Positions 34,058 to 43,621 are shown, counted from the stretch's first letter. The stretch: 64,000 nt of DNA from JBJYIN01 sp046237015 (GCF_046237015.1 NZ_JBJYIN010000001.1:310001-374000), one strand, 5' to 3'. The notes: generated by a model from the sequence alone, not told the origin. Translations and numbers: made by a program.

Positions 34058-34843
34058 TTAATCCTTAACGGGATGCGAAATAAAAGAAAGTATCCGGGCG
34101 GCATACTCCGCCGGATTTGCCTGATGCGCGTTATGGCCAGCCTGCGTCACACGCAATAACGGCAACGCATATTGCATTGCCAACGCTTGAAACTTCGCGT
34201 CTCTCTCGCCGCACAAATAACCAAATGGGATCGTCAACTGTCGAAGTTTGTCTACCAGACACGGCTGATGCCCTAATGATGTGGCTTCCAACATAGCCGC
34301 CACTGCGGCACCTTGATTGTGACAACGCCGTGCGATTAATTTCTGGCGTTGACTGGCATCCAGATCGGCAAACACCGTTTGTTGATACCAATCATTTAAT
34401 ACCGCCTCAATCACTTCATGACGAAAACGCTGAGCCCAACGAGCATCATGTAATAAACGAGCTTCACGCTGGCGTACATCCTCAAGGCCTGGATTACCGC
34501 CTTCCACTAATAGCCCCTGCATACCATGATGTTGGCCAAAACAGGCATGATACATGGCTATTCGCCCTCCTAGTGAGTAGCCCAACAGCCAATAACGATC
34601 AATGCCTTGCTGCGCTAACGTCAATGTCAGTTGCTGGCTGACTTGTGCAAAACCCACCGCGTTCACATCTTGTGATGCGCCATGCCCAGGCAGATCAATC
34701 AGCAGTAGGGGAAGTTGATCGCAGTAAGGAAGAATAGGCTGCCAGTCTTCGGCACTACCCAGCAAACCATGAAGACAGATCAGCCACGGCTGATCGGACA
34801 AGGGTGTCGATGGTACTAACCGTTGGCATCTTAATTCGACCAC
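34058..34843 (-). CDS. menH: SHCHC synthase (2-succinyl-6-hydroxy-2,4-cyclohexadiene-1-carboxylate synthase)
   Basis: The alpha/beta hydrolase removes pyruvate from SEPHCHC. The nucleophile serine is in GYSLGGR and the catalytic histidine in AGHNAHQ. A frame opening at 34969 would place 42 unrelated residues inside menD; the GTG at 34843, giving VVELRCQRLVPS, fits the family start (about 261 residues) and overlaps the menD end by 13 bases, similar to the coupled menD-menH junction in E. coli. The start is inferred and carries only a weak ribosome-binding site. Confidence 0.88.
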   Translation of the reverse strand: MVELRCQRLVPSTPLSDQPWLICLHGLLGSAEDWQPILPYCDQLPLLLIDLPGHGASQDVNAVGFAQVSQQLTLTLAQQGIDRYWLLGYSLGGRIAMYHACFGQHHGMQGLLVEGGNPGLEDVRQREARLLHDARWAQRFRHEVIEAVLNDWYQQTVFADLDASQRQKLIARRCHNQGAAVAAMLEATSLGHQPCLVDKLRQLTIPFGYLCGERDAKFQALAMQYALPLLRVTQAGHNAHQANPAEYAARILSFISHPVKD

Positions 34844-36513
34844 GTCGCCGCCTGAGAAACCAATTCGTTTAGTGTTTCCGCTCCCGCTTTCGGTGGAACA
34901 ATCACCTCCAGCAGCGTCACGCCTCCCTCGACCCAACTGCTGGCAACCGTATCTGCTATCTGTTCCCACCTTTCGGCCCGCACATAGTTAAGCCCGAACA
35001 TCGCGGCGGCATGACCAAACTCAACATGTTGTGGCATACAGTAAAAGGTTTCCCGCTGTTCAGGCGGCGTCGGTAACAGCGAAAAAATTTGCCCGCCGTT
35101 GTTATTCACGATAATCAAAACCAGAGGAGCAGGCGATTGACGCAATAACGCCAGCGCATTCAAATCGTATAATGCCGAAAGATCACCCACGATCCCAAGC
35201 GTTGCCTTACCCGTCGCTCGCTGAACGCCAGCCAGCGTCGAGATTAATCCATCAATACCGCTAGCACCGCGGTTACCATAGACGGGATATTCCGCAGGCA
35301 ATTGCGCTAATGCATCGATTAGCCGCACGATTAGGCTATTTCCGACAAACAACTGACCGTTTGGCGGGAGCAATTGTGGAATTCGCTGCGCAAGCTGAGC
35401 CTCACCAAAACGTTCGGCCAAATACGTGCTCGTCTGCCGTTGCGCATATTGGGCAATCTCACTTAAGTCATCTGCCCAACCACGTTGTGAAATAGCCGGA
35501 TGTGCCACCAGCCAATCGCTGATATCAGCAATCAAACGACGGCCACGATGGTGCGCAGGATCAAGTCGTCCCGGCAAAGTGTCCACCAACCAAAATTCCT
35601 GTGGCTGACATTTTTCCTGCCACTGCAACAATCGTTTTCCGGTCAGGCTACCGCCAAACTGCACGACAATATCTGCCTGCTGCAATCGTTCGCATGCGGT
35701 AGGGTTCGCCAACCAAATATCTGCACAAGGTAAGGGTTGACCGCTCTGTGACTGCACATCGCCAATCAACGGCCAGCCTAATTGCCGGGCCCAGCGAGCG
35801 ATCTCTGCGCCTTGTTCCGGGCTAACACGGCCAACAATGATCACACCTCGTTTCTGCCGCCAGTTATGCCAGTCAGATTGAACCTGTAATGTCGTTTGAC
35901 GTATTTCACGCAGCCAAGGTTCTTCGCTTTGCCACCAATGCCCCAACGCCGACAGCCAATCACGAAACAGCGTCTCGTCGTTTGCACCATAAAGAGGTTC
36001 AGCAAAGGGGCAATTAATGTGCAATGCGCCATGAGTCAATTGCGCCATCGCGCTATCTAATGTGGAAACCAGCCAACGCGCGGGAATGTCCGGTGTAGGT
36101 CGGGGCAAATTCAACGCAACCGTGGGATGAGAAGCGTACAACCCGTTCTGGCGGATAGCCTGATTCGCGCCACAGTCAATCAGTTCCGGTGGCCGATCGG
36201 CTGTCAACACAACCAGTCGCTCCCCCGTCAGGCCCGCTTCGATGATGGCCGGATAAAGATTCGCAGCGGCCGTACCAGAGGTCACTACAATCGCGACCGG
36301 TTCATGGGAAGCCTTTGCCAGCCCCAACGCCAAATGCCCGAGTCCACGTTCATCAAAATGGGTATGACAAATCAACGCACGGTGTTCAGCCGCTGACAAC
36401 GTCAACGGCGTAGAACGGGAACCAGGCGCGATGCAAATGTGGCGGACACCATGACGCGTCAGCGCTTCAAGCAGCAACGCGGCCCAGCGACGATTAAATA
36501 CACTTGTTGCCAT
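34831..36513 (-). CDS. menD: SEPHCHC synthase MenD (thiamine-diphosphate enzyme)
   Basis: The 560-residue enzyme adds 2-oxoglutarate-derived succinate semialdehyde to isochorismate in menaquinone synthesis. The N-terminal pyrimidine domain (APGSRSTPLTL) and the C-terminal ThDP/Mg motif GNRGASGIDG through GDLSALYDLN are present. It lies after menF (107 bases) and overlaps menH. Confidence 0.97.
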   Translation of the reverse strand: MATSVFNRRWAALLLEALTRHGVRHICIAPGSRSTPLTLSAAEHRALICHTHFDERGLGHLALGLAKASHEPVAIVVTSGTAAANLYPAIIEAGLTGERLVVLTADRPPELIDCGANQAIRQNGLYASHPTVALNLPRPTPDIPARWLVSTLDSAMAQLTHGALHINCPFAEPLYGANDETLFRDWLSALGHWWQSEEPWLREIRQTTLQVQSDWHNWRQKRGVIIVGRVSPEQGAEIARWARQLGWPLIGDVQSQSGQPLPCADIWLANPTACERLQQADIVVQFGGSLTGKRLLQWQEKCQPQEFWLVDTLPGRLDPAHHRGRRLIADISDWLVAHPAISQRGWADDLSEIAQYAQRQTSTYLAERFGEAQLAQRIPQLLPPNGQLFVGNSLIVRLIDALAQLPAEYPVYGNRGASGIDGLISTLAGVQRATGKATLGIVGDLSALYDLNALALLRQSPAPLVLIIVNNNGGQIFSLLPTPPEQRETFYCMPQHVEFGHAAAMFGLNYVRAERWEQIADTVASSWVEGGVTLLEVIVPPKAGAETLNELVSQAATWSN

Positions 36514-36620
36514 GATTTACTCAACAGCTTAGGTTGCGGTTTCTAACACTCATTATATTTTATTTCACGGCACCAACTTTGATATAAACCCGTGCCAGGC
36601 ACAACAAAGATAAAACAAAA

Positions 36621-37949
36621 CTATGACATATCACCGTCTAATAGAGACTTCAGGCCCGCCGCTTTGTTTTCTAATTCTTGCCATTCTTGTTCTGGATCAG
36701 ATCCAGCCACAATACCAGCCCCTGCATACAGGGTCAGAATGTTGTCATTAATCTCTGCCGAACGTAGCGCAACGCAAAACTCGGCCTGTTGACGAGATAA
36801 ATACCCCGCAGAACCCGCGTACCAGCGGCGTTCAAAAGGTTCATTTTCAGCAATAAATTGCCGCGCGATGTGCCGAGGTAATCCGGCAACCGCGGCTGTC
36901 GGCTGCAAGTCGTCGAGACAAGCCGTATCTGACGGCTGTTTCAACGTCGCCTGAATCGTACGGCGCAAATGCTGTACTTTACGTAACCGCACCACCTCCG
37001 GCGGCGTCACATCCAGCGATAACGCCGACTGCTGTAACCGCTGGCAGATATCGTCTACCACTAACATGTTCTCGCACTGGTTCTTGGTGTCTTTCATCAA
37101 CCAGTGCGCGAATGCGGCTGCTTTTTTATCGTCCCTATCGCTGGCCGCTGTGCCAGCCAGAGCTTCTGTCTCAAGCTGGGTTCCATCGCGGCGATATAGC
37201 CGCTCAGGGCTCGAACCGAGGAAAGCCTGTCGGGCATCGTGGGCCAACATAAAATGAAAACAGTGATGATTAGCCGCACGACTGGCAGCCATAAACGTGG
37301 TGGCCTGCAATGGTTGTTTTAGCGTTAACGTGGTCGCTCTCGCCAATACCACCTTTTCCATCACGCCCGACGTAATATCGCGTAACGCCCGTTGTAACAA
37401 CGCGATCCAATTTTGGCGATCCGGCTGATGTTGCACCGTGCTGACGTCTGCCTGCAACGGCGGTAGTGGACACATTGGCAGCAAGAATTTGATAAATGCC
37501 GCCGCTTCATCAGCATCCTGTTGTAACGATGTCTCACTGAATAAATTTATGCTCAGGCTAAGCGTCATATCCTGACGCAACAACTCCACGCGCGGCAGGA
37601 AAAGATAACTGGGAGAAACGCGAGATGACTCGTCATGCAACGATTGATTAAAGGCATTTAATCCCCAAATACGCACATGACGATCGCAATTGTGCTGCAA
37701 AAGAAAACGTTCCGCTTCCTGAATATGGTGAAAACCACACACCTGACCGCACACTGCCGCTTCTTCGTTCTCCTGCCGGTGTTGCCAGTAAAACTGGGGA
37801 TAGGCCGGCTGAGTGGCCAACCATGATAATAACTCGGACGGTTCACTAAGCGTCAATGTCCATGTTATCTGTCTGAACCCCGTATTTTCAGGCTGCGGCT
37901 CGCGTAAATCCTGCTGCATATGGCGCAACAGGTCAGAAAGTTGTTCCAC
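36621..37949 (-). CDS. menF: Isochorismate synthase MenF
   Basis: The 442-residue chorismate-utilising enzyme converts chorismate to isochorismate for menaquinone. The C-terminal chorismate-binding fold carries GSSPERLYRR, LAGTAASDRD and KDTKNQCEN motifs. It is about ten residues longer than E. coli MenF, the difference being at the N-terminus or in loops. It heads the men run on the minus strand; no clear promoter was seen upstream. Confidence 0.95.
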   Translation of the reverse strand: MEQLSDLLRHMQQDLREPQPENTGFRQITWTLTLSEPSELLSWLATQPAYPQFYWQHRQENEEAAVCGQVCGFHHIQEAERFLLQHNCDRHVRIWGLNAFNQSLHDESSRVSPSYLFLPRVELLRQDMTLSLSINLFSETSLQQDADEAAAFIKFLLPMCPLPPLQADVSTVQHQPDRQNWIALLQRALRDITSGVMEKVVLARATTLTLKQPLQATTFMAASRAANHHCFHFMLAHDARQAFLGSSPERLYRRDGTQLETEALAGTAASDRDDKKAAAFAHWLMKDTKNQCENMLVVDDICQRLQQSALSLDVTPPEVVRLRKVQHLRRTIQATLKQPSDTACLDDLQPTAAVAGLPRHIARQFIAENEPFERRWYAGSAGYLSRQQAEFCVALRSAEINDNILTLYAGAGIVAGSDPEQEWQELENKAAGLKSLLDGDMS

Positions 37950-38515
37950 CCTAACCCCGGTAACCTAACGTAAAACCCAGGATTATACGGTAAAAGAAAG
38001 TAATTTGGGTGAGAGGTTATTCAGGATAAAAGAGAGTTATCCCGATCGCTGGGCTATCGAGTTCACAAATCAGACGGATAACGTCGCCCTTCCTTTTAAC
38101 GCGGGTTATATATTCGCCATACGCCGATGACCTGTAAGCTGTACTTGTCACTGTATACTCCAAATAATTTGCATCGCAGAAAGGAGAACGGTTTAAGGTA
38201 TTAAAAAAATGATTGGAAATAACAATAACAGTAATAGGTGAATCTTATCATTGATAAATTCACTCAAAAAACAAGAATGAAACGTATTGACAATTAAAGC
38301 TAAAACTGCGCAAAAGGAAAAATACCAACGACACAATAAAAACACAATCAATTGATATTTAACAATAAAAAACCAAATCACATCATTATATTTCAATTAT
38401 CCTATTGGGCGTAATATTATTACCAAGCGTGATTGTTCCCTTATGAATGTAGTATTCAAATACTATCCGTATTTCGATCGCATGAAACGACAAAACAGAG
38501 TCGTATATTAAAATT

Positions 38516-38584
38516 ACACTCATCAATCATCATTGTTGCTTTAATTGATTTTATTTCTTTTGCCGGTTTTTACCGGCTTTTTTT
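38516..38584 (+). ncRNA. Candidate small RNA at the micF position
   Basis: A possible -10 box TATATT (38504-38509) would start a short transcript near 38516 that ends at a textbook terminator, GCCGGT-TTTT-ACCGGC followed by seven T (38562-38584). No gene precedes the terminator on this strand for over 600 bases. In E. coli MicF is read in the same direction, immediately upstream of rcsD; the candidate shares the block ATCATCATT with the 5' part of MicF, which pairs with the ompF start. Promoter strength is poor and the RNA is shorter than MicF, so this remains tentative. Confidence 0.4.
38562..38584 (+). terminator. Intrinsic terminator upstream of the MFS-rcsDB operon
   Basis: A 6-bp GC-rich stem (GCCGGT/ACCGGC), a four-base loop and a run of seven T form a strong plus-strand terminator that is not downstream of any recognised gene. 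It supports a short non-coding transcript ending here. Confidence 0.85.
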
Positions 38585-38797
38585 ATGCCTTATTTCCCAC
38601 TCTTCAATGCGGCGTTGTATTGCCATCTTTTAGCCCCCCCTATCTGTCATCAGATCAGACCAAAGACGTAGCAAGCGAACATTTTTCATACAACTTACGT
38701 TAACTTATCTGATAATCCAGTGGCGTACCGCCGGTAGATCATGAATCCTTCGATCCACTACGGTAATTATGGTAGAAAGGAGCCCATGTTATTTCTA

Positions 38798-38932
38798 GCT
38801 CCTAACGATTCGAATTGCAGGATAAACAGTTGTTATCTTGGACAACCCAAACGCTGAGCGTTGTATAACCCGCCTCACGGACGGGTCAATAACAAAGCCA
38901 ATGCACATGCAATTTGAAAGACAACGGATATA
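38798..38932. repeat. Diverged ERIC-like element
   Basis: The left end (CTCCTAACGATTCGAATTGC) and right end (GCCAATGCACATGCAATTTG through GGATATA) match the two ends of the complete ERIC at 57163-57289, but the centre is different and carries hairpins such as CGCTGAGCG. It is about 135 bp and ends 22 bases before the MFS start codon. Confidence 0.6.
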
Positions 38933-38954
38933 CACTGATAGTGTCATCAACAAT

Positions 38955-40133
38955 ATGAGTACAGCGCTGAATTCCGAATCATCCCATACCGACCAGCAAC
39001 CTGGACGAAAAGCCCAAGCCGCGACACGTATCAGTTTTTTTGTCGCGGGTTTTGTGATGGCATCCTGGGCACCTCTGGTTCCCTTTGTAAAGCATCGTCT
39101 GGACATTAACGATGCAACGTTAGGTATGCTGTTACTCTCTCTGGGGATTGGATCATTACTGGCGATGCCATTTACCGGATTACTGACGAGTAAGCTCGGT
39201 TGTCGTACCGTTATCCTGATCGCCAGTGCGTTGCTGTGCGCCATTTTACCCATGCTCACTCAGGCCAATACGTTCCCGACGATGGCTGTTACTCTGCTCT
39301 TTTTTGGCGCAACCATTGGTATGATTGATGTATCAATGAATATTCAGGCTGTCATCGTCGAACGAGCCAGTGGTCGAGCGATGATGTCTGGTTTCCACGG
39401 TTTCTTTAGCGTGGGAGGGATTGTTGGTGCCGGTGGTGTAAGTGCTTTACTGTGGTTGGGGTTATCACCCTTGATGGCGATTCTCGCTATTGTCATATTA
39501 CTGATCGTTTTTATGTCGATAGCTCACGCTCATCTGCTACGAACAACAAATAAAAACAAGGGCGACCCACTTTTTGTGATACCACGCGGCTGGGTGATGT
39601 TTATTGGCCTGCTATGCTTCATCATGTTTCTGGCTGAAGGAGCCATTCTCGACTGGAGCGCGCTATTTTTAACGGCCGAACGTCATCTGAGCAGCACACA
39701 AGCGGGTGTCGGCTACGCTGCATTTTCTGTTGCGATGACGCTTGGCAGGCTAAACGGCGATCGGGTGGTGAATGCGCTTGGCCGTTACGCTATCCTTGCT
39801 GGCGGCAGCCTTTGCGCCGCGTTAGGTCTGTTATTAACCATCAGTATCGACAATGTACTGACGTCAATTGCGGGGTTTGTCATGGTGGGGATTGGGGCCT
39901 CAAACGTGGTACCGATCTTGTTCAGTGCAGCGGGGAATCAGAAAATTATGCCTGCGAACCTGGCTATCGCTGCCATTACCACCGTCGGCTATGCTGGTAT
40001 TCTGGTTGGTCCGACGTTATTGGGGTTCATCGCCCAACTTAGTAGTCTGTCACTCGCTTTTGGCTGTGTGGCGTTGCTGTTATTGATTGTTTGCATCAGT
40101 GCACGTGCCATTACCCGACCTCTGGAGCCTTAA
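38955..40133 (+). CDS. MFS permease (YbjJ/fucose-permease type) upstream of rcsD
   Basis: The 392-residue protein has 12 predicted membrane helices and the FucP/YbjJ-type MFS pattern (GFVMASWAPLVPFVKHRL, then GFHGFFSVGG). Substrate is unknown. An in-frame ATG lies 117 bases upstream inside the ERIC-like element; the ATG at 38955 is preferred because helix 1 then follows a normal-length cytoplasmic N-terminus. The stop is three bases before the rcsD ATG, so the permease and rcsDB are probably one transcript. This gene is not beside rcsD in E. coli. Confidence 0.88.
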   Translation: MSTALNSESSHTDQQPGRKAQAATRISFFVAGFVMASWAPLVPFVKHRLDINDATLGMLLLSLGIGSLLAMPFTGLLTSKLGCRTVILIASALLCAILPMLTQANTFPTMAVTLLFFGATIGMIDVSMNIQAVIVERASGRAMMSGFHGFFSVGGIVGAGGVSALLWLGLSPLMAILAIVILLIVFMSIAHAHLLRTTNKNKGDPLFVIPRGWVMFIGLLCFIMFLAEGAILDWSALFLTAERHLSSTQAGVGYAAFSVAMTLGRLNGDRVVNALGRYAILAGGSLCAALGLLLTISIDNVLTSIAGFVMVGIGASNVVPILFSAAGNQKIMPANLAIAAITTVGYAGILVGPTLLGFIAQLSSLSLAFGCVALLLLIVCISARAITRPLEP

Positions 40134-40136
40134 TCA

Positions 40137-42824
40137 ATGCCCGCCATCATCGTGCGTTATTTTGCCCTGCTTAGCTTACTGCTGTGCCTTGTTAGCGGGA
40201 CATTTGGCTACCATTATCTGAGTAACTGGCTGACAGAAAAAAAACATGCCCTGCTCGATTTGACGCATAGCGTGCAAAAACGTATTGATACGTACCGATT
40301 TTTTACTTATCAGATATATGGGGGTCTGAATAACGATCTCCCTGCTAACAGCGACAATATTAACGCAATTAATCTCATGCCGAATGTCTTTTACGTCGAA
40401 AAGAACGGGCAGAAAACAGATGCGTTGATATTCGGTCAACATGATACGTCTACGTTACATTCCGTTCGTCGGATCTCGCGCTCACTGGATATTTTGTGGG
40501 GAGCAGAAACCAATGTCTACTCTATGTACTATCTGAATGGGATCGATAACAGCCTGACGATGATCTCAACTCAAACGTTGAAAGATATTTCATCTCAGTT
40601 TCGTGGTAGTTACATCACAGCCATTGCGGAAACCCGCCGCGCAGAAATGCTACAGCAGGCCAACGCGCTAGATGAACGGGAGAGTTTCTCTCCCTTACGT
40701 AAACTACGTTTTTACAACGATTATTATTTTACACTGCGCACAACGTTCAATCAGCCTGGGCATTTGGCCACGATTATCGCTTTCGATTTACCGATTAATG
40801 ATTTGATTCCAACCGTTCTACCACGTGAAAACCTCCAGCTAAGACAAGATACCCCCTCGACCAATAACAGTATTGATACGAACAACGGCGAGGATGTCTC
40901 CGATATCCAGCTCAATGGTTCAACCATTGAAATATCATCATCGCTGGTCAATGCACCTGTAAAAATCGTCTTTCAAATTCCGATAAAAGTGCTGCTTATC
41001 GATATGCTGCACAGCAATATTTGGCCATTATTATTTAACCTGGCATTACTGATCGCCTTTATTGTGGGTTTCTATCTTTTCCGGCGCAAATATTCCCATC
41101 CGGGCGAGGATCTTTCTCATAAATTGAGGAAGCAGCTGAATATTTATCATGAGACTATCGGTCGTATTCCGATGGGCGTGCTGATTTATGATTTTGGCAA
41201 CAATAAAGTTATCGTCCAGAACGAATTGGCAGAACATTTATTGCCACACCTGAGTTTACAAAAAGTCGCCAATATGGCAGACGAACATCAGGGCGTGATT
41301 CAGGTTACAGTGAATAACGAAATGTTTGAAATTCGTCAGTTCCGCAGCCAATACTCCTCTGATTACTGCCTGTTTCTACTGCGAGAGCAAGATAAAGAAA
41401 TTCTGGTTAACCGCAAGCTTCAACTGGCACAGCGTGAATATGAAAAAAACGTACAGGCCAGAAAGCGGCTATTCAGAAATTTACTAAGCGAATTTAAACA
41501 CCCTTTGCTGGCGTTGCATAACAATTTGCAAGCGATGACGGCAACCCACAATAAAGACGAACAACAACAGCACATTGAACAGCTGACAATAGAGACAGCC
41601 TGCGCTATTGAACTATTGGATAACATTGCCTTACAAGAGAAACTTGAAGTTCAGGAGTGGGAACAGGTTAATGAAAGTTTCTCACCGCTCACCGTCATGG
41701 ATAGCCTCTTGCTGGAGTGGCTCCCCCGTATTAATCAGAAAGGGTTAAATCTGTTCAGCCACTATGCGTTGGACATCAATCAAACCTATATCGGTGATAG
41801 TGAACTGTTGAAAAAAACCCTTTCACTCCTGATGAATTATTCCATTACGAATACGGAATATGGAAAAATTACCGTTTCCGTGACGCGTGATCAAACCATA
41901 CCGGAAAAACTGATCATTCAAATCAGCGATACCGGGATGGGAATGTCTGGCACCGCACAAGATAATTTGAATCATCCGTTCCTGACACCGACCGCCGCCG
42001 ATCGCTTTGGACAAAACTCAGGGCTCACGCTTTTCCTGTGTAATCAATTGTGCCACAAGCTCGGTGGAAAATTGGATATCAAGAGTAAACAGGGGCTTGG
42101 GACACATTATATTCTGACAATAAACATGAAGCCGGAGACGATTCAGCCTGAGGAAGAAAAACTTCTGGATGGCATCACTATTCTGCTGGATATTACGGCC
42201 GATGAGATTCAGCGTATTGTCTGCCCACTTCTCACCGGATGGGGAGCCAGCTACCTTATTCGTGATGAACGACAGATTAATCAGGACGCCGATATTTGCA
42301 TCACCGACGATCCGGAAATCACCACAGAATACTCCATATTACTCAGTGGTGATGCTCTGGCATTAATTCCGCTTGGTCCCCATCGACTGCGGACAAATTA
42401 TAATATCAGCCAACTTTTGCTGGAAGCTTTACTAAAGTTGATTGAACAACAACTGGACGCGACATCCGATGTCGCGGCAACAAATGATGAGCACGATAAT
42501 ACGTTTTACGCCAGTCAGCTCGCATCAAGTGACTATTATTCTCTATTCATTGAGACAGTACCCGATGATTTAAAGAGGCTGTATACTGAAGTGGAAGAAG
42601 GTAATTTTATATCACTTTCACAGACGGCACATCGGCTGAAAGGCGTGTTTGCGATGTTAAATCTGCATCCTGGCAAACAGTTGTGTGAGCAGCTTGAACA
42701 GCATATTACCGCGCACGATAGTGCACAGATTGAAAATGATCTTCAAGAAATTGAACGTTTTGTCAGTGCATTACTTTCTCCTACAGATTTCAAGAAGCAG
42801 GAAAATGATACGCCTGCCACTTGA
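40137..42824 (+). CDS. rcsD: Phosphotransfer intermediate protein RcsD
   Basis: The 895-residue inner-membrane protein relays phosphate from RcsC to RcsB in the envelope-stress phosphorelay. Membrane helices lie at about 5-25 and 294-314 with a periplasmic domain between, followed by an inactive histidine-kinase-like region (no phospho-acceptor HE box) and a C-terminal HPt domain with the acceptor His at 832 in AHRLKGVFAML. The length is close to E. coli RcsD (890). Confidence 0.96.
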   Translation: MPAIIVRYFALLSLLLCLVSGTFGYHYLSNWLTEKKHALLDLTHSVQKRIDTYRFFTYQIYGGLNNDLPANSDNINAINLMPNVFYVEKNGQKTDALIFGQHDTSTLHSVRRISRSLDILWGAETNVYSMYYLNGIDNSLTMISTQTLKDISSQFRGSYITAIAETRRAEMLQQANALDERESFSPLRKLRFYNDYYFTLRTTFNQPGHLATIIAFDLPINDLIPTVLPRENLQLRQDTPSTNNSIDTNNGEDVSDIQLNGSTIEISSSLVNAPVKIVFQIPIKVLLIDMLHSNIWPLLFNLALLIAFIVGFYLFRRKYSHPGEDLSHKLRKQLNIYHETIGRIPMGVLIYDFGNNKVIVQNELAEHLLPHLSLQKVANMADEHQGVIQVTVNNEMFEIRQFRSQYSSDYCLFLLREQDKEILVNRKLQLAQREYEKNVQARKRLFRNLLSEFKHPLLALHNNLQAMTATHNKDEQQQHIEQLTIETACAIELLDNIALQEKLEVQEWEQVNESFSPLTVMDSLLLEWLPRINQKGLNLFSHYALDINQTYIGDSELLKKTLSLLMNYSITNTEYGKITVSVTRDQTIPEKLIIQISDTGMGMSGTAQDNLNHPFLTPTAADRFGQNSGLTLFLCNQLCHKLGGKLDIKSKQGLGTHYILTINMKPETIQPEEEKLLDGITILLDITADEIQRIVCPLLTGWGASYLIRDERQINQDADICITDDPEITTEYSILLSGDALALIPLGPHRLRTNYNISQLLLEALLKLIEQQLDATSDVAATNDEHDNTFYASQLASSDYYSLFIETVPDDLKRLYTEVEEGNFISLSQTAHRLKGVFAMLNLHPGKQLCEQLEQHITAHDSAQIENDLQEIERFVSALLSPTDFKKQENDTPAT

Positions 42825-42858
42825 TAGAGGAAGAAGATACAGCAAGGTAGCCAACAAT

Positions 42859-42882
42859 ATGAGTAACCTAACCGATGAGTAA
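42859..42882 (+). CDS. Seven-codon upstream ORF overlapping the rcsB start
   Basis: ATGAGTAACCTAACCG at 42859 is followed at once by its near-copy ATGAGTAACCTAAACG at 42875, the rcsB start. The first copy opens a frame reading MSNLTDE with its TAA at 42880-42882, three bases past the rcsB ATG. AAGG lies 11 bases before the first ATG and none lies before the second. The frame may couple translation into rcsB. It is too short to claim a functional peptide. Confidence 0.4.
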   Translation: MSNLTDE

Positions 42883-43531
42883 CCTAAACGTAATTATTGC
42901 CGACGATCATCCTATCGTTCTTTTTGGCATCAGAAAATCGCTTGAACAAATTGAGTGGGTCAACGTCGTGGGTGAATTTGAGGATTCAACCGCGCTGATC
43001 AATAACCTGCCAAAACTGGACGCCAACGTTTTAATTACCGATTTATCGATGCCTGGCGATAAATATGGTGATGGCATTACCTTAATTAAATACATTAAGC
43101 GCCACTTTCCCCATCTTTCCATCATTGTTCTCACCATGAACAATAACCCAGCGATTTTAAGCGCGGTTCTGGATCTGGATATCGAGGGAATTGTACTGAA
43201 GCAAGGTGCGCCGACCGATTTACCTAAGGCATTGGCTGCATTACAGAAAGGCAAAAAATTTACGCCAGAAAGCGTTTCCAGAGTGTTGGAAAAAATCAAC
43301 TCTAGCGGATACGGCGACAAACGCCTGTCGCCGAAAGAAAGCGAAGTTCTGCGTTTATTTGCCGAAGGCTTTCTGGTCACCGAGATTGCCAAGAAGCTGA
43401 ATCGCAGTATCAAAACCATTAGCAGCCAGAAAAAATCTGCTATGACAAAGCTGGGCGTCGATAACGATATTGCCTTACTGAACTATCTTTCTTCCGTAAA
43501 CGGTGGCGCAACCTCATCAGAAAAAGAGTGA
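42875..43531 (+). CDS. rcsB: Response regulator RcsB
   Basis: The 218-residue protein has a receiver domain with the phosphorylated Asp56 in LITDLSMPG and a LuxR-type helix-turn-helix near residues 150-205 (LSPKESEVLRLFAEGFLVTEIAKKL). With RcsA or alone it controls capsule, motility and stress genes, and in plant pathogens exopolysaccharide. It is near-identical to E. coli RcsB in the receiver. The start is overlapped by a seven-codon upstream frame formed by a 16-bp duplication. It converges on rcsC across a terminator. Confidence 0.97.
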   Translation: MSNLNVIIADDHPIVLFGIRKSLEQIEWVNVVGEFEDSTALINNLPKLDANVLITDLSMPGDKYGDGITLIKYIKRHFPHLSIIVLTMNNNPAILSAVLDLDIEGIVLKQGAPTDLPKALAALQKGKKFTPESVSRVLEKINSSGYGDKRLSPKESEVLRLFAEGFLVTEIAKKLNRSIKTISSQKKSAMTKLGVDNDIALLNYLSSVNGGATSSEKE

Positions 43532-43554
43532 TTCATCCTATCACTCATACCACT

Positions 43555-43579
43555 CCCGTTGTGCGCTAACCACAACGGG
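43555..43579. terminator. Terminator between rcsB and rcsC
   Basis: CCCGTTGTG pairs with CACAACGGG across a seven-base loop between the convergent rcsB and rcsC stops, followed by GTGTTCTG on the rcsB side. It is probably shared. Confidence 0.75.
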
Positions 43580-43621
43580 GTGTTCTGATGCACAGGTATC
43601 TACTCTGCTACAAGCGAAGCG

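Larger units (their letters stand above)
37950..38797. other. Long AT-rich gap between menF and the rcs operon
   Basis: Together with the ERIC-like element that follows, this gives about 1 kb without a protein-coding gene I can support. It contains the menF leader, an ERIC-type left end (38154-38190), a low-GC stretch, a 7-bp inverted repeat TAGTATT-CA-AATACTA (38450-38465) and a candidate small RNA ending at an intrinsic terminator (38516-38584). A 67-codon hydrophobic frame at 38193-38396 (minus) is probably chance in AT-rich DNA. In E. coli the corresponding place, next to rcsD, holds micF and ompC. Confidence 0.6.

Noticed and set aside
38193..38396. 67-codon hydrophobic frame on the minus strand in the menF-rcs gap
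   Set aside because: AT-rich DNA readily encodes Leu/Phe/Ile runs by chance; no ribosome-binding site or family resemblance was seen.
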